DNA of 15,242 bases from an uncultured Collinsella sp. (GCA_900754075.1 CAAEBN010000059.1:1-15242), one strand, 5' to 3'; numbered from the stretch's first letter, positions 6,735 to 15,025 are shown. A program made the numbers and translations. The notes: a model not told the origin generated them from the letters alone.

Positions 6735-6760
6735 AGATCGGGCCCCAACGGCCCACGCCT

Positions 6761-6769
6761 TGGTATACC
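6761..6769 (+). promoter_or_regulatory. Weak candidate extended -10 for the HAD gene
   Basis: TGGTATACC gives an extended TG-n motif plus TATACC (4/6). There is no acceptable -35 at 16-18 bp. It would place the start about 45-50 bases upstream of the HAD start codon. Confidence 0.25.
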
Positions 6770-6824
6770 ATGTACGCCGTTCACGAATACACTCCACACC
6801 GCCGCACAACCCAGAAAGGCCCCC

Positions 6825-7646
6825 ATGGACGCCACCTTCAGCCACATTAAAGCCGTACTCTGCGATATCGACGGCACGCTGCTCACGAGCCGGCACGCGG
6901 TGTCCCCGCGCACCGTGGCGGCGATCCGCGCCCTGCGCGAGCGCGGCGTGCTCTTTGGCCTGTGCACCGGGCGCGACGCCCACGCGACCGAGGCCATGTA
7001 CGAGCTCTGGGGCATCGAAGGCCTGGTAGACGTGATGGTGGGCTGCGGTGGCGCCGAGGTCATCGACCGCGCGCACGGCATCAACGAGCTGAGCTATCCA
7101 CTGCCGGGCGAGACCATCGCGCGCATCTGCAAGCACATGGCGGACCTTCCGGCAACGCCCGTCTGTCCCCGAGACGGCGTGTTCTACGTGCCCGAGAGCA
7201 ACGCGTGCGTCGAGCATCTGTCGCGCGTCGACGGCGTGCCCTACCAGGTGGTCGATTTTGCTGAGTTTTTGCGCGAGCCGCAGCCCAAGGTGATGTTTAC
7301 CATGGCGCCCGAGGTAATGCCGCGGGTGATTGAGCGGGCGTCGACGTTTGTCGATGACACTGTTAAGGCGGCGGCTCTGCAAACCACGCAGCGGCTCTAC
7401 GAGTTCATGGATCCGCGCGTGTCCAAGACACGCGGCCTTGTGCGCGTGGCGGAGCTCAATGGCATGGAGCTCCAGAACATCTGCGTGTTTGGCGATGCCG
7501 ATAACGACACCTGCATGGTGGCCGACGCCGGCGTGGGCGTGGCCATGGCAAACGGCAGCGACGCCACCCGTGCCGCCGCCGACTTTGTAACCGCCAGCAA
7601 CGACAAAGACGGCATCGCGATCTTTATCGAGGAACATCTGCTGTAG
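6825..7646 (+). CDS. Cof-type HAD superfamily (type IIB) phosphatase
   Basis: 273-residue soluble Mg2+-dependent hydrolase, probably acting on sugar phosphates, nucleotides or similar small phosphate esters. The frame is open from 6663, but the upstream part runs through repeats; ATG at 6825 follows AGAAAGG (6813-6819) and begins directly before the catalytic motif. The four HAD motifs are intact: DIDGTLL (D14 nucleophile, D16 acid/base), CTGRD (T48), SKTRGL (K201), GDADND (D224, D228). The region between T48 and K201 is the C2 cap domain of the Cof subfamily. Length matches the family (260-290). It stands alone, with repeats at both ends, so neighbours give no hint of substrate. Confidence 0.93.
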   Translation: MDATFSHIKAVLCDIDGTLLTSRHAVSPRTVAAIRALRERGVLFGLCTGRDAHATEAMYELWGIEGLVDVMVGCGGAEVIDRAHGINELSYPLPGETIARICKHMADLPATPVCPRDGVFYVPESNACVEHLSRVDGVPYQVVDFAEFLREPQPKVMFTMAPEVMPRVIERASTFVDDTVKAAALQTTQRLYEFMDPRVSKTRGLVRVAELNGMELQNICVFGDADNDTCMVADAGVGVAMANGSDATRAAADFVTASNDKDGIAIFIEEHLL

Positions 7647-7658
7647 CGCCGGGGGAGA

Positions 7659-7693
7659 GCCACCACAAGGGGAACAGGCACCTTTGCGGTGGC
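7659..7693 (+). repeat. Loop-conserved hairpin, family 2 copy c (degenerate)
   Basis: GCCACC (7659-7664) pairs with GGTGGC (7688-7693), and CAAGG with CCTTTG imperfectly; the loop is GGAACAGGCA. This is a decayed relative of the hairpin at 5115, twelve bases after the HAD stop codon. It lacks a T-tract. Confidence 0.75.
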
Positions 7694-8031
7694 CTCAGGC
7701 GATTTGGGCGAGTTGATGCCTGCAATCTGCGCGCAAATACCAATATGGTTGTCTGAACATTACGCTTCTGACTACCGATGAGTTAAAGATATTCTCATCA
7801 GTTTGGTAGGGTATTTCTCCCGGTAAATGACCTACAGCTCATGGTCAATTTTCGACTGTTTACAGGATGTTTACTCCTGAGCAAAATGTTGTGCAAATAA
7901 TTTTAATGCCATTAAAAAATGATGGGCAACTAAATTACCAGTAGAAACAAAAAATAGATAGCGAATAAACGAAGGTAAATCTGAGCAATTGTCAAGAGAA
8001 TTGACAATTCGCTACAAAACTATTGGTTTAT
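7694..8031. other. AT-rich intergenic region upstream of the pilus operon
   Basis: I see no gene in this stretch. It is clearly more AT-rich than its flanks, especially 7840-8000. It holds a broken dyad, CTACC-GATGAG (7772-7783) facing CTCATC (7794-7799) and GGTAG (7805-7809), and the stronger dyad at 7987. Such a long AT-rich leader fits a regulated surface-structure operon with several control sites. Confidence 0.5.
7987..8009 (+). promoter_or_regulatory. Perfect 9-bp inverted repeat, candidate operator for the pilus operon
   Basis: AATTGTCAA (7987-7995) and TTGACAATT (8001-8009) are perfect arms around GAGAA. The right arm contains a consensus TTGACA, but no acceptable -10 lies 16-18 bp downstream. 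The dyad centre is about 58 bp upstream of the candidate -10 at 8056, a place where an activator could bind. Confidence 0.5.
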
Positions 8032-8061
8032 TTGCCCAGATGTTCAAACAATCGTTACAAT
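8032..8061 (+). promoter_or_regulatory. Candidate promoter of the pilus operon
   Basis: TTGCCC (8032-8037, 4/6) and TACAAT (8056-8061, 5/6) are 18 bp apart. The predicted start near 8068 gives a leader of about 84 bases. That leader contains a perfect 7-bp hairpin, TGCGCAA (8077-8083) with TTGCGCA (8091-8097), before the ribosome binding site GGGGAGGAG (8137-8145). Confidence 0.45.
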
Positions 8062-8151
8062 ATTCATTACTAAGCGTGCGCAATTTCAGGTTGCGCAGAT
8101 ACGTTTGATAGTGAAAGAGCAAGATCGCGGTCTCTTGGGGAGGAGACATCG

Positions 8152-11100
8152 ATGAAAGCGAATTCAGAAAAAACTAAGCAGAGTAAAAAAGCGACGTGCC
8201 GTGTACTGGCGGGCGTTTTGTGCGGAGCATCCGTTTTGAGCCTAGTACTGTCGCTCGTCATGCCTCCGATCTCGCAGGCCATTGCCAACGATGGTCAGAC
8301 AGATTCTACCGAGGAAACTGTGATGGGGGGGGGTTCCTCAAGTGAGTCTACTGATGTAGACAACACTACTAACGGGGATACCAAAAACCAGAATAGTGAC
8401 GAGACCGAGGGCGACGCGAGCGAGGGCACCGTCGCGGCAGACTCGACTGCTGATGGCGCGGAAGTCAAGGGTGCCGAGCAGCCTTCCGACGCACAGCTTT
8501 CCGATAATGAAAATAGCGACGAAAACGCTATCGCTCCCGTCAGTGCCGAAGACTATCAAGATGTACAAGGTGATGTTGCCAGTAAATTCAATGGTGGCGG
8601 CAAGTATCGTTTGAGTGGTGAATCCTGGTCAGATAGCCAGATCACCATCACCGCAAACACCACCATCGATCTTAACGGCAACATGCTCTATCACCGTCCC
8701 GGTTCGGTGGAGTCGTTCATCGTGGTTCAGAATAACGCCACGCTTACCATCGAAGATTCCGGCCGCGTCGTCGATGATTCCAAGCCGTTTACCGGTGAGC
8801 CGGGCCAGCCTGCAACTATGACATGGACCGGCAACAACAATGGTACTCCTCAGAGCCTAACCTATTATGAAACCACGAGCACGCCTAATGAAGATAAACT
8901 CGGCACCACCGAGACTACGACTAAGCATGTTGTCAGCGGTTTCGGCGCAATCGTTGCCGCATCCGACGGCGGTTCGGTCAAACGAGTCATTTCGGTTGCG
9001 GACGGCAGTACGCTTAACCTCAACGGAGGCATGATCACAACGCCTCGTAACCTGGGCAACGACGGTCACGTCATTCTCTCTCAGGGCGCTGTCAATATTT
9101 CTGGCGGTTACGTCACCAACGGCAACGGCGGTGGCTGGGGCGGTGGTCTGTGTGTAACGGGGGCGAACGCCAGCCTCGTAATGACTAATGGCGTGATTGC
9201 GGGAAACAAGGCTGCTTCTGGCGGCGGCATCTTTGCTAACAACGGAGCCACCTTGAAGCTTACGGGTGGAATCATCTCTGGCAACGCTACGTATTCTGAT
9301 TCGGATGGTCACGGTGGCGGCATCTTGGTTTCGGGCGGTAGTGTGACCGTTTCTGGTGGCTACATCACTAACAATAAATACGCTAAGTTTTGCGGCCACG
9401 ATGGCTGGGGTTGTCATGGCGGCGCTGGGCTTGCTGCCAATAACGGCGCCCATGTCACCATTTCTGGTGGCAAGATTACTGGCAATTATTCTAAAGAAGC
9501 TGGTGGCGGCGTTTACGTTACCAATCAAAATCAACCAGGTATGGCATGGCTCAAAATTACGGGAGGAATTATTGCCTCTAACGTGAGCTACCGATCTGAA
9601 GGTGCCGGCATCCGAGTGGGCCAGCAGGTTGACGCGATGATTAACGGCACTCCAAACAGCAAAGTCTACATCACTCACAACCGCTGCATGTCTCGCTTTG
9701 ACTGGGGCGGTGGCGGCATCTTTGTTCAGGGAAACTCGATTGCGGGTATGGAAAAGACCGCTGGTAGATTATTTGTATACAACTCGTACATTAGCAGCAA
9801 TACCGCTGGCGGCTATGGCGGCGGCGTAGCAGTCTGCCCCACGGGCAAGACGTTGGTAACGAACACTGAGGGCACGGCAATCTTTGGCAATTCGTCTGCT
9901 CGCGATGAGCACAGTGCCAATGATTACGATAAGACAAATGGCACTGGTAATGATGGTACGCCCCATCTTTCAGCTGGTGGTGCTGATGGTACTAATAAGA
10001 CTGAAGATCAAGAGGCATACAAATCGGAGGATTTTCGCACGTACGGTCATGCCGATTTCTTCCTCGCAGCGACAGGTCACACAACGCCGGTCGCAGTGGT
10101 AAGCGGCAAGATGCTTGGCGATATAGACGCCAAGTATTCGGGAAGCATTGAGCTAAAGGGTCCCATTACCATCCCCGCCAACGGTGTTGCTCAGGTAAAA
10201 AATAGCATCGGTCTGACTTCGGATGTTAGCGCCAAGGATAAAGCGGTGACTGACGCAGTACAGAATAATAGAGTGACAACTTTCATCACGGACAACTATT
10301 CCTGGAACCATGGTGGCGGCATCATGTCGAATGGCGACCTGTACTTGGGTCAGCCAGCAGACACGTATGTCTATCCGAGCCTTAAGTTGAAGGCAACCAA
10401 GGAGTTGGACGGCCGCGACCTCAAAGATGGGGATTTCACCTTTACGGTTTATCGCAAGGACTCGGATGCTGCGAAGGCGCCTTCTTGGGACGATAATGGT
10501 AATTTCAGCACTGGTGACTGCAAGTTTGTCGAATCTGTCCCGAATAGCGCTGACGGCAACATCGCCTTTGACCTTAGCCAGAAGCTTAGCGAGCTTCTTA
10601 GCAAGCAGTTTAAAGCGAGTGGTACTGGCGAAACTACAGACTACGACATTACATACTACTTGGTCGAAGATGCGGGCGATAAGCCTGGTGTCAAATACGA
10701 TCATGCTGTATACGAGATTAAGGTGACAGTCAAATGCAACAAGACTGTACTTATGTCTGTTCCGATACAGGGAAAGACGGATGAGTTTAAAGGTCTTAAT
10801 GTCTATAACTACACGATTGATCGTGTGGGCGTGACTAAGCATGATGAGGGTTCAGCTAGAGATCTGGGCACTGTGTCACTAGGTACTGATGGCTATTATT
10901 CGATCGTCGACTCCAGCAGCGCAACCTCCACCAACAAGGCAACCTTCACCAACACGTACGACCCTGAGGTTTCCTGGACTCCTATGGCGACTAAGGTCGT
11001 TGAGGGTGGCGAGATGAAGGAGTTTACACTTCAGCTTGCGAAAGACAGCCATTTTAAAGACGAAGACATCATCGGTACTGCCGTGACCTCTGATAATGAT

Positions 11101-11610
11101 AAGAAGCAGACGCTTTCGTTCAAGGACAAAAGAAATGAAACGATTGAGCTCAAGTACAAGCTCTCTGATATCAGGAATAATCCCGACGACCCGGGTGGCC
11201 CTTTCAAGACCTTTACGTACTATGTGCGCGAGGAAACCGACGGTTCGCAGTTCTCGCACTACACGTACGACCAGTCGGTCTATCAGTTCACGGTTGTGCC
11301 AACGTATAACACCGAAAAAGGAGAGATCAACTGTAGGGTGACCTACAGGAAGGGAACCGTTGACTCCGAAGGCAATTGGACAGCAGAAGACAATGCCAAA
11401 GAACGGACGTTCATCGACACCTCCGCCCCCAACTCCACCGACACCTCCATCCCCACCTTCACCAACACCTATTCCACCTCTTTGCCCCTTTCTGGTATGT
11501 CGGGCGTCACTCTGACGTACCTTGCCGGCGCGGCGGTGCTTTGCGCTGCTGCGGCCTGGATGCACATTCGTCGCAAGGCGAATGCGAAGGGAGGCGAGCA
11601 TCGTGAATAA
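8152..11610 (+). CDS. Large sortase-anchored beta-helix adhesin with FctA/Spy0128-like domains (probable pilus tip or surface adhesin)
   Basis: 1152-residue secreted wall protein. ATG at 8152 follows GGGGAGGAG. A signal peptide (hydrophobic core about 16-40) probably ends after QAIA (residue 45). Residues 46-135 are an acidic Ser/Thr/Asp linker containing a nine-G DNA tract (G59-G61). About 165-735 is Gly/Asn-rich with repeated rungs such as ISGGYVTNGNGGG, LTGGIISGNAT and GGGIFANNGA, as in right-handed beta-helix adhesins. Two FctA/Spy0128-like domains follow (about 743-937 and 942-1107), each with an early Lys (K748 or K750; K948), a YYLVED or YYVREE segment and FTNTY (N934, N1105), which suggest internal isopeptide bonds. 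The C-terminus has LPLSG (1111-1115), a hydrophobic stretch and a basic tail. Its 3' end overlaps the next gene by eight bases. The ligand is unknown. Confidence 0.9.
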   Translation: MKANSEKTKQSKKATCRVLAGVLCGASVLSLVLSLVMPPISQAIANDGQTDSTEETVMGGGSSSESTDVDNTTNGDTKNQNSDETEGDASEGTVAADSTADGAEVKGAEQPSDAQLSDNENSDENAIAPVSAEDYQDVQGDVASKFNGGGKYRLSGESWSDSQITITANTTIDLNGNMLYHRPGSVESFIVVQNNATLTIEDSGRVVDDSKPFTGEPGQPATMTWTGNNNGTPQSLTYYETTSTPNEDKLGTTETTTKHVVSGFGAIVAASDGGSVKRVISVADGSTLNLNGGMITTPRNLGNDGHVILSQGAVNISGGYVTNGNGGGWGGGLCVTGANASLVMTNGVIAGNKAASGGGIFANNGATLKLTGGIISGNATYSDSDGHGGGILVSGGSVTVSGGYITNNKYAKFCGHDGWGCHGGAGLAANNGAHVTISGGKITGNYSKEAGGGVYVTNQNQPGMAWLKITGGIIASNVSYRSEGAGIRVGQQVDAMINGTPNSKVYITHNRCMSRFDWGGGGIFVQGNSIAGMEKTAGRLFVYNSYISSNTAGGYGGGVAVCPTGKTLVTNTEGTAIFGNSSARDEHSANDYDKTNGTGNDGTPHLSAGGADGTNKTEDQEAYKSEDFRTYGHADFFLAATGHTTPVAVVSGKMLGDIDAKYSGSIELKGPITIPANGVAQVKNSIGLTSDVSAKDKAVTDAVQNNRVTTFITDNYSWNHGGGIMSNGDLYLGQPADTYVYPSLKLKATKELDGRDLKDGDFTFTVYRKDSDAAKAPSWDDNGNFSTGDCKFVESVPNSADGNIAFDLSQKLSELLSKQFKASGTGETTDYDITYYLVEDAGDKPGVKYDHAVYEIKVTVKCNKTVLMSVPIQGKTDEFKGLNVYNYTIDRVGVTKHDEGSARDLGTVSLGTDGYYSIVDSSSATSTNKATFTNTYDPEVSWTPMATKVVEGGEMKEFTLQLAKDSHFKDEDIIGTAVTSDNDKKQTLSFKDKRNETIELKYKLSDIRNNPDDPGGPFKTFTYYVREETDGSQFSHYTYDQSVYQFTVVPTYNTEKGEINCRVTYRKGTVDSEGNWTAEDNAKERTFIDTSAPNSTDTSIPTFTNTYSTSLPLSGMSGVTLTYLAGAAVLCAAAAWMHIRRKANAKGGEHRE
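8325..8333 (+). repeat. Poly-G tract (9 G) in coding sequence, candidate phase-variation switch
   Basis: Nine consecutive G starting in codon 58 of the adhesin. With nine G the frame reads Met-Gly-Gly-Gly-Ser and stays open. With eight G the frame meets TAG nine codons after the tract begins to be read out of phase; with ten G it meets TGA four codons after the tract. A one-base slip in either direction would therefore switch the protein off after the signal peptide. Confidence 0.85.
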
Positions 11611-13273
11611 GAAAGTTTGCTCCTTCCCGATCTTGTTTGCGCTGCTTACCCTCCTGATCGGCACCTGCGCGGTTGTGTTCCCCGCTTCCGCGCAGGCCGC
11701 GCCGACCTCGACCGGTTCCATCACGGTGAGCGGCACCGTGGCGCGCAGCTACGATGCCTACCAGATCTTTAGCGCCAACGTCGTCGACGGCGACAGCGAC
11801 GCCAAGATCGCCACCGACCTCGCCTGGGCAAGCGACGCCGCGCGCGACGCCGTCCTGCCCGTGCTGCACAGCGCCGGCATGCCCAATTCCCAGACCGCCG
11901 CGCAGGAAGCTGCCGAGTGGCTCAACACCGATTCCCACCTTACGAGCGCGCTGAGCGCACAGCTCGCTCGTTCCCTCCAGAGCTCTGGTGCCGAGCCCGG
12001 GGCCCTTAACGCGGGCACGGCGGCTGAGCTGCCCTGCGGCTACTGGCTCATCGTCGCCAAAGACGACGCCATCGCCCAGGGCGAGGCCGGCACCGCGCCG
12101 ATCATGACCCTGGTGGGCGGCAGCGCCGTCACTGTCAAGCCCAAGGCCGCCACCCCCAAGGTGTCCAAGCACGTGCTGGAGGACAGCACCGCCTCCTGGC
12201 AGAAGGCCGCCGACGCCACGGTCGCCGACGACCTGTACTGGCGCCTCTCGGCCACGGTCCCCGCGGGTCTTACCGCCTACGACACCTATACGGTGCAGTT
12301 CGTCGACACCATGAGCGCGGGGCTCGACCCCTCCAAGGTGGCCGCGAGCATGCGCGTGTACGTGGCGGCGGGCGCGGACGGTGGCTTCGACGCCGTCTCG
12401 ACCGGTAAGGACGGGCGCGTCGGCACCGAGCCCGCGAAGAGCTGGACCGACATCACGGCCCAGTGCGCCACCAAGGTAGCGGCCGGCGGCAAGACCTTCA
12501 CCGTGCGCACCGGTGACCTGATCGCCGTGCTCGGCGGGGCCGACGCCTTCACCGCGGGCGCCCGCGTGGTCGCCGTGTACAATGCGCCGCTCAACAGCGC
12601 GTGCAACCACGGCATCGCGAAGGGCAACCCCAACGAGGTCTATCTGCGCTACCCGCGCTCTCCCTTTGCCGACCAGTCCGGCGACGCCGGCTTCACCCGC
12701 ACGCCGAGCGATGATGCGTGCGCCTACACCTGGGATCTCGCGCTCACCAAGCGCGGCAGCGACGGCGACAAGCCGCTTGCCGGGGCGGTCCTGAGCATCG
12801 CCGACGACCGTGGTCGCACGTTGGCGGCCGACGGCACGTGGGATGCGGAGGGCAAGGCCACCGTCACCACGGGCGAGGACGGCCGCGTGACCGTCTCGGG
12901 CGTGGACTCGGGCAAGCTGGAGGTCCGCGAGCTCAAGGCACCCAAGGGCTACACCGCCTTTGAGGGCACACGCTCCGCGACGGTCAAGGCCGAGGGCCTG
13001 GACGTCGACCAGGTGGCCGCCGCCAAGCCCAAGCTCACCATCATGGTCGAGTCGCCCCTGCGCGCCGACAGCGCGGATGGGTCGACGGGCAGCCTGGAGG
13101 CGTCGCTCATCAACACGCCCGCCGGCACACCCCCTAGCATTACCACCGGAGGCTTTATGCCCTCGACTGGCGATATGGCAATGTACGCCGCGGCCGCCGC
13201 AGCGGTCGCCGGAGCCGCGCTCATCGTGGTCGCGCTCCTGGTCAAGCGGGGAGGTGGCAGCCATAAAGAGTAG
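11603..13273 (+). CDS. SpaA-type pilin with noncanonical sorting signal MPSTG
   Basis: 556-residue secreted pilin subunit. The GTG at 11603 overlaps the previous gene by eight bases and follows GGGAGG (11589-11594); the frame is open to 11522, but only the GTG gives a proper signal peptide (cleavage near ASAQA, about residue 32). Domains: D1 (about 37-180, with YDAYQIFSANV and a GYWLIV strand), D2 of the fimbrial isopeptide type (about 181-375; PKVSKHV with K189, and NPNEVYLRY with N344), and D3, SpaA/prealbumin-like (about 378-507; LTKRG K383, E443 in VRELKAPKGY, N504). The sorting signal is MPSTG (519-523), followed by a hydrophobic helix and KRGGGSHKE. The same D1-D2-D3 plan appears in the next gene. 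Codon use is much richer in G and C than in either neighbour. It could be the shaft or basal subunit. Confidence 0.9.
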   Translation: MNKKVCSFPILFALLTLLIGTCAVVFPASAQAAPTSTGSITVSGTVARSYDAYQIFSANVVDGDSDAKIATDLAWASDAARDAVLPVLHSAGMPNSQTAAQEAAEWLNTDSHLTSALSAQLARSLQSSGAEPGALNAGTAAELPCGYWLIVAKDDAIAQGEAGTAPIMTLVGGSAVTVKPKAATPKVSKHVLEDSTASWQKAADATVADDLYWRLSATVPAGLTAYDTYTVQFVDTMSAGLDPSKVAASMRVYVAAGADGGFDAVSTGKDGRVGTEPAKSWTDITAQCATKVAAGGKTFTVRTGDLIAVLGGADAFTAGARVVAVYNAPLNSACNHGIAKGNPNEVYLRYPRSPFADQSGDAGFTRTPSDDACAYTWDLALTKRGSDGDKPLAGAVLSIADDRGRTLAADGTWDAEGKATVTTGEDGRVTVSGVDSGKLEVRELKAPKGYTAFEGTRSATVKAEGLDVDQVAAAKPKLTIMVESPLRADSADGSTGSLEASLINTPAGTPPSITTGGFMPSTGDMAMYAAAAAAVAGAALIVVALLVKRGGGSHKE

Positions 13274-13381
13274 CTGGCAGCCCCACAGAGAGCGGGGCGA
13301 GACGTAGCGAAGTAGATGCTTAGACACAGACAGACAGATTTAGATCAAATGGAATTCGAGCAGAAAGCAGAGGAAAAGAAG
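13274..13381 (+). other. Short intercistronic gap between the two pilin genes
   Basis: 108 bases without a gene. It contains a 5-bp GC stem (GCCCC..GGGGC near 13279-13297) with no T-tract, so read-through into the next pilin is likely. A stem here could set different mRNA levels for the two subunits. Confidence 0.35.
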
Positions 13382-15025
13382 ATGAGCATGAGCAAGAACA
13401 TCGCACGCCTGGCAGTAACAGCCGGCCTCACGGCGGCGTTGAGCTTCGGCGGCGTCATGGCCCCGGTGACCATGGCTTTTGCGGCTGAGGGCGGCGCGAC
13501 CGGCTCGGTGACCATCAAGAACGCAAATCATAACGTTACCGATTTTAAAGGTTACAAGATCTTCGATGCCAATGTGGTAAAGGACGAGAATGGCAAGACG
13601 CTTGTGAGCAATATCACATGGGCAAACGAAAAGGTGGAAGCTGCTGTTAAGGGGGTAATTACGGGAATCGATCCTAGTGCCAATATAGCCACCGCTCAGG
13701 ATGCTGCTGAATGGATCAAGGGACACGTGATGGGTACCGATGAAGAGTTCCGTGTGGCATCTGAATCTGCTGCATACAAGATTGCAGCTGCCGTGTCTGC
13801 GGTGACCGATCTGGACGATTCAAGTGATTACACGACCACTTCGAATGGCGTTGCTAACAACCTTTCACACGGCTACTGGCTCTTTGTGACTGACGCCTCT
13901 ACCGTCACAGGCGTTGAAGCTGCCACTGCCCCCATTTTCACTGTTGTTGGTGATGAAGCGGTCAAAATTAACGAGAAGACCAGCATTCCTACCGTCGACA
14001 AGGAGGTTAAAGAGAACGGCACCTGGGGAAACGTGAGCGACTCCCAGATCGGTGAGGAAATCGAATATAGGTTGACTGGCTCTGTCGCCGATAACATCGA
14101 TACCTTTACCACATACACATATGAGTTCCATGACCATCTTTCCGTTGGACTGGAGGCTATTCCGAGCTCCGTTGCCGTGACTATTGACGGTCAGTCTGTC
14201 CAGCCTACAAATAACTACAGAGTGCGGCTTACGGATACTTTGGATGCTTCCAACAAGGTTACAGGCCATGACCTGGTGATTTCCTTTACCGACCTCAAGG
14301 CCGCTGCAAAGGCTTCGAACGTGACCCTGACCAAGAATTCTAAGGTCGTTGTGACCTACAAGGCCAAGCTTACTAGCGATGCTGAATACACGGCTACCGG
14401 CAACACCAACGAAGTCACGCTTGTCTACTCCAACGACCCCATGAGTAAAGGCACCGGCACCTCTACGCCGAAGAAAGTCACCGACTACGTTTTCGGCTTG
14501 GATATTACCAAGGTTGAGGAAGGCAATAAGGACAAAAAACTCGCTGCTGGCTTTAAGGTCAAAGTCGTTAACAACGGGGACTCTGCCTCTGCTGGCAAAT
14601 GGCTTAAGGATGACGGGACCCTTGTCGAGACTAAAGAAAAAGCTTCTGAGTTTATGACCGATGCTACGAGCGGCGAGGTTATTATCCCTGGCCTCGTTAA
14701 GGGTACGTATGAGATTGCCGAGACGACCACTCCTTCGGGCTACAACACTATCGCGCCCTTCCAGATTACGGTTACGCCGACCTATGATGAAAACGGCAAA
14801 TTGTCGACGCTGGCCGTTGGCGAAGGCGTCGAAAAGGTCACTCCCGGTACTGCAAATGGTTCGGTCATGTCCATTACCATTGAAAACAAGAAGGGCTCTG
14901 GCCTTCCGCTGACCGGTCTCAATGGCGTGACCTTCACTTGGATTGCTGGTGGCGCGGTGCTGTGCATCGGCGTGGCACACCTCATCCGCAGCCGTAAGCA
15001 GGCTGAGGAGTCCGAGCAGGAGTAA
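13382..15025 (+). CDS. SpaA-type pilin (probable shaft subunit) with LPLTG sorting signal
   Basis: 547-residue secreted pilin. The frame is open from 13316, but ATG at 13382 starts a signal peptide (cleavage near MAFA, about residue 34) and has AGAGGA upstream; ATG at 13388 is possible. Domains: D1 (about 40-200; FKGYKIFDANVV, HGYWLFV), D2 fimbrial isopeptide domain (about 201-365; PTVDKEV with K207, YTYEFHDHLS, NTNEVTLVYSNDP with N343), D3 SpaA-like (about 370-503; LDITK with K377, E447 in YEIAETTTPSGY). LPLTG lies at 508-512, then a hydrophobic helix and RSRKQ tail. The anchor region resembles that of the beta-helix adhesin (G-V-T-T-AG-AVLC pattern), not that of the intervening pilin. The shaft role is inferred from canonical motif and last position; sortase C should polymerise it. 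Confidence 0.92.
   Translation: MSMSKNIARLAVTAGLTAALSFGGVMAPVTMAFAAEGGATGSVTIKNANHNVTDFKGYKIFDANVVKDENGKTLVSNITWANEKVEAAVKGVITGIDPSANIATAQDAAEWIKGHVMGTDEEFRVASESAAYKIAAAVSAVTDLDDSSDYTTTSNGVANNLSHGYWLFVTDASTVTGVEAATAPIFTVVGDEAVKINEKTSIPTVDKEVKENGTWGNVSDSQIGEEIEYRLTGSVADNIDTFTTYTYEFHDHLSVGLEAIPSSVAVTIDGQSVQPTNNYRVRLTDTLDASNKVTGHDLVISFTDLKAAAKASNVTLTKNSKVVVTYKAKLTSDAEYTATGNTNEVTLVYSNDPMSKGTGTSTPKKVTDYVFGLDITKVEEGNKDKKLAAGFKVKVVNNGDSASAGKWLKDDGTLVETKEKASEFMTDATSGEVIIPGLVKGTYEIAETTTPSGYNTIAPFQITVTPTYDENGKLSTLAVGEGVEKVTPGTANGSVMSITIENKKGSGLPLTGLNGVTFTWIAGGAVLCIGVAHLIRSRKQAEESEQE

Noticed and set aside
6663..6824. Upstream extension of the HAD protein by 54 residues
   Set aside because: The extension translates through two palindromic repeats; ATG at 6825 has its own ribosome binding site and matches family length.
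8001..8029. Promoter using the consensus TTGACA at 8001
   Set aside because: No acceptable -10 box at 16-18 bp; the TTGACA is part of a perfect dyad and reads better as an operator.
9100..9830. Tandem DNA repeat in the Gly-rich part of the adhesin
   Set aside because: The protein rungs are similar but the DNA is too diverged and irregular in length to be a tandem repeat.
11507..13327. 606-codon open frame on the minus strand across the middle pilin
   Set aside because: It is the complement of a very GC-rich coding frame, has Gly/Arg/His-rich composition with no domain, and the plus frame has a signal peptide, pilin domains and sorting signal.
13316..13381. Upstream extension of the last pilin by 22 residues
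   Set aside because: It would put a charged segment before the signal peptide; ATG at 13382 starts a normal signal peptide.
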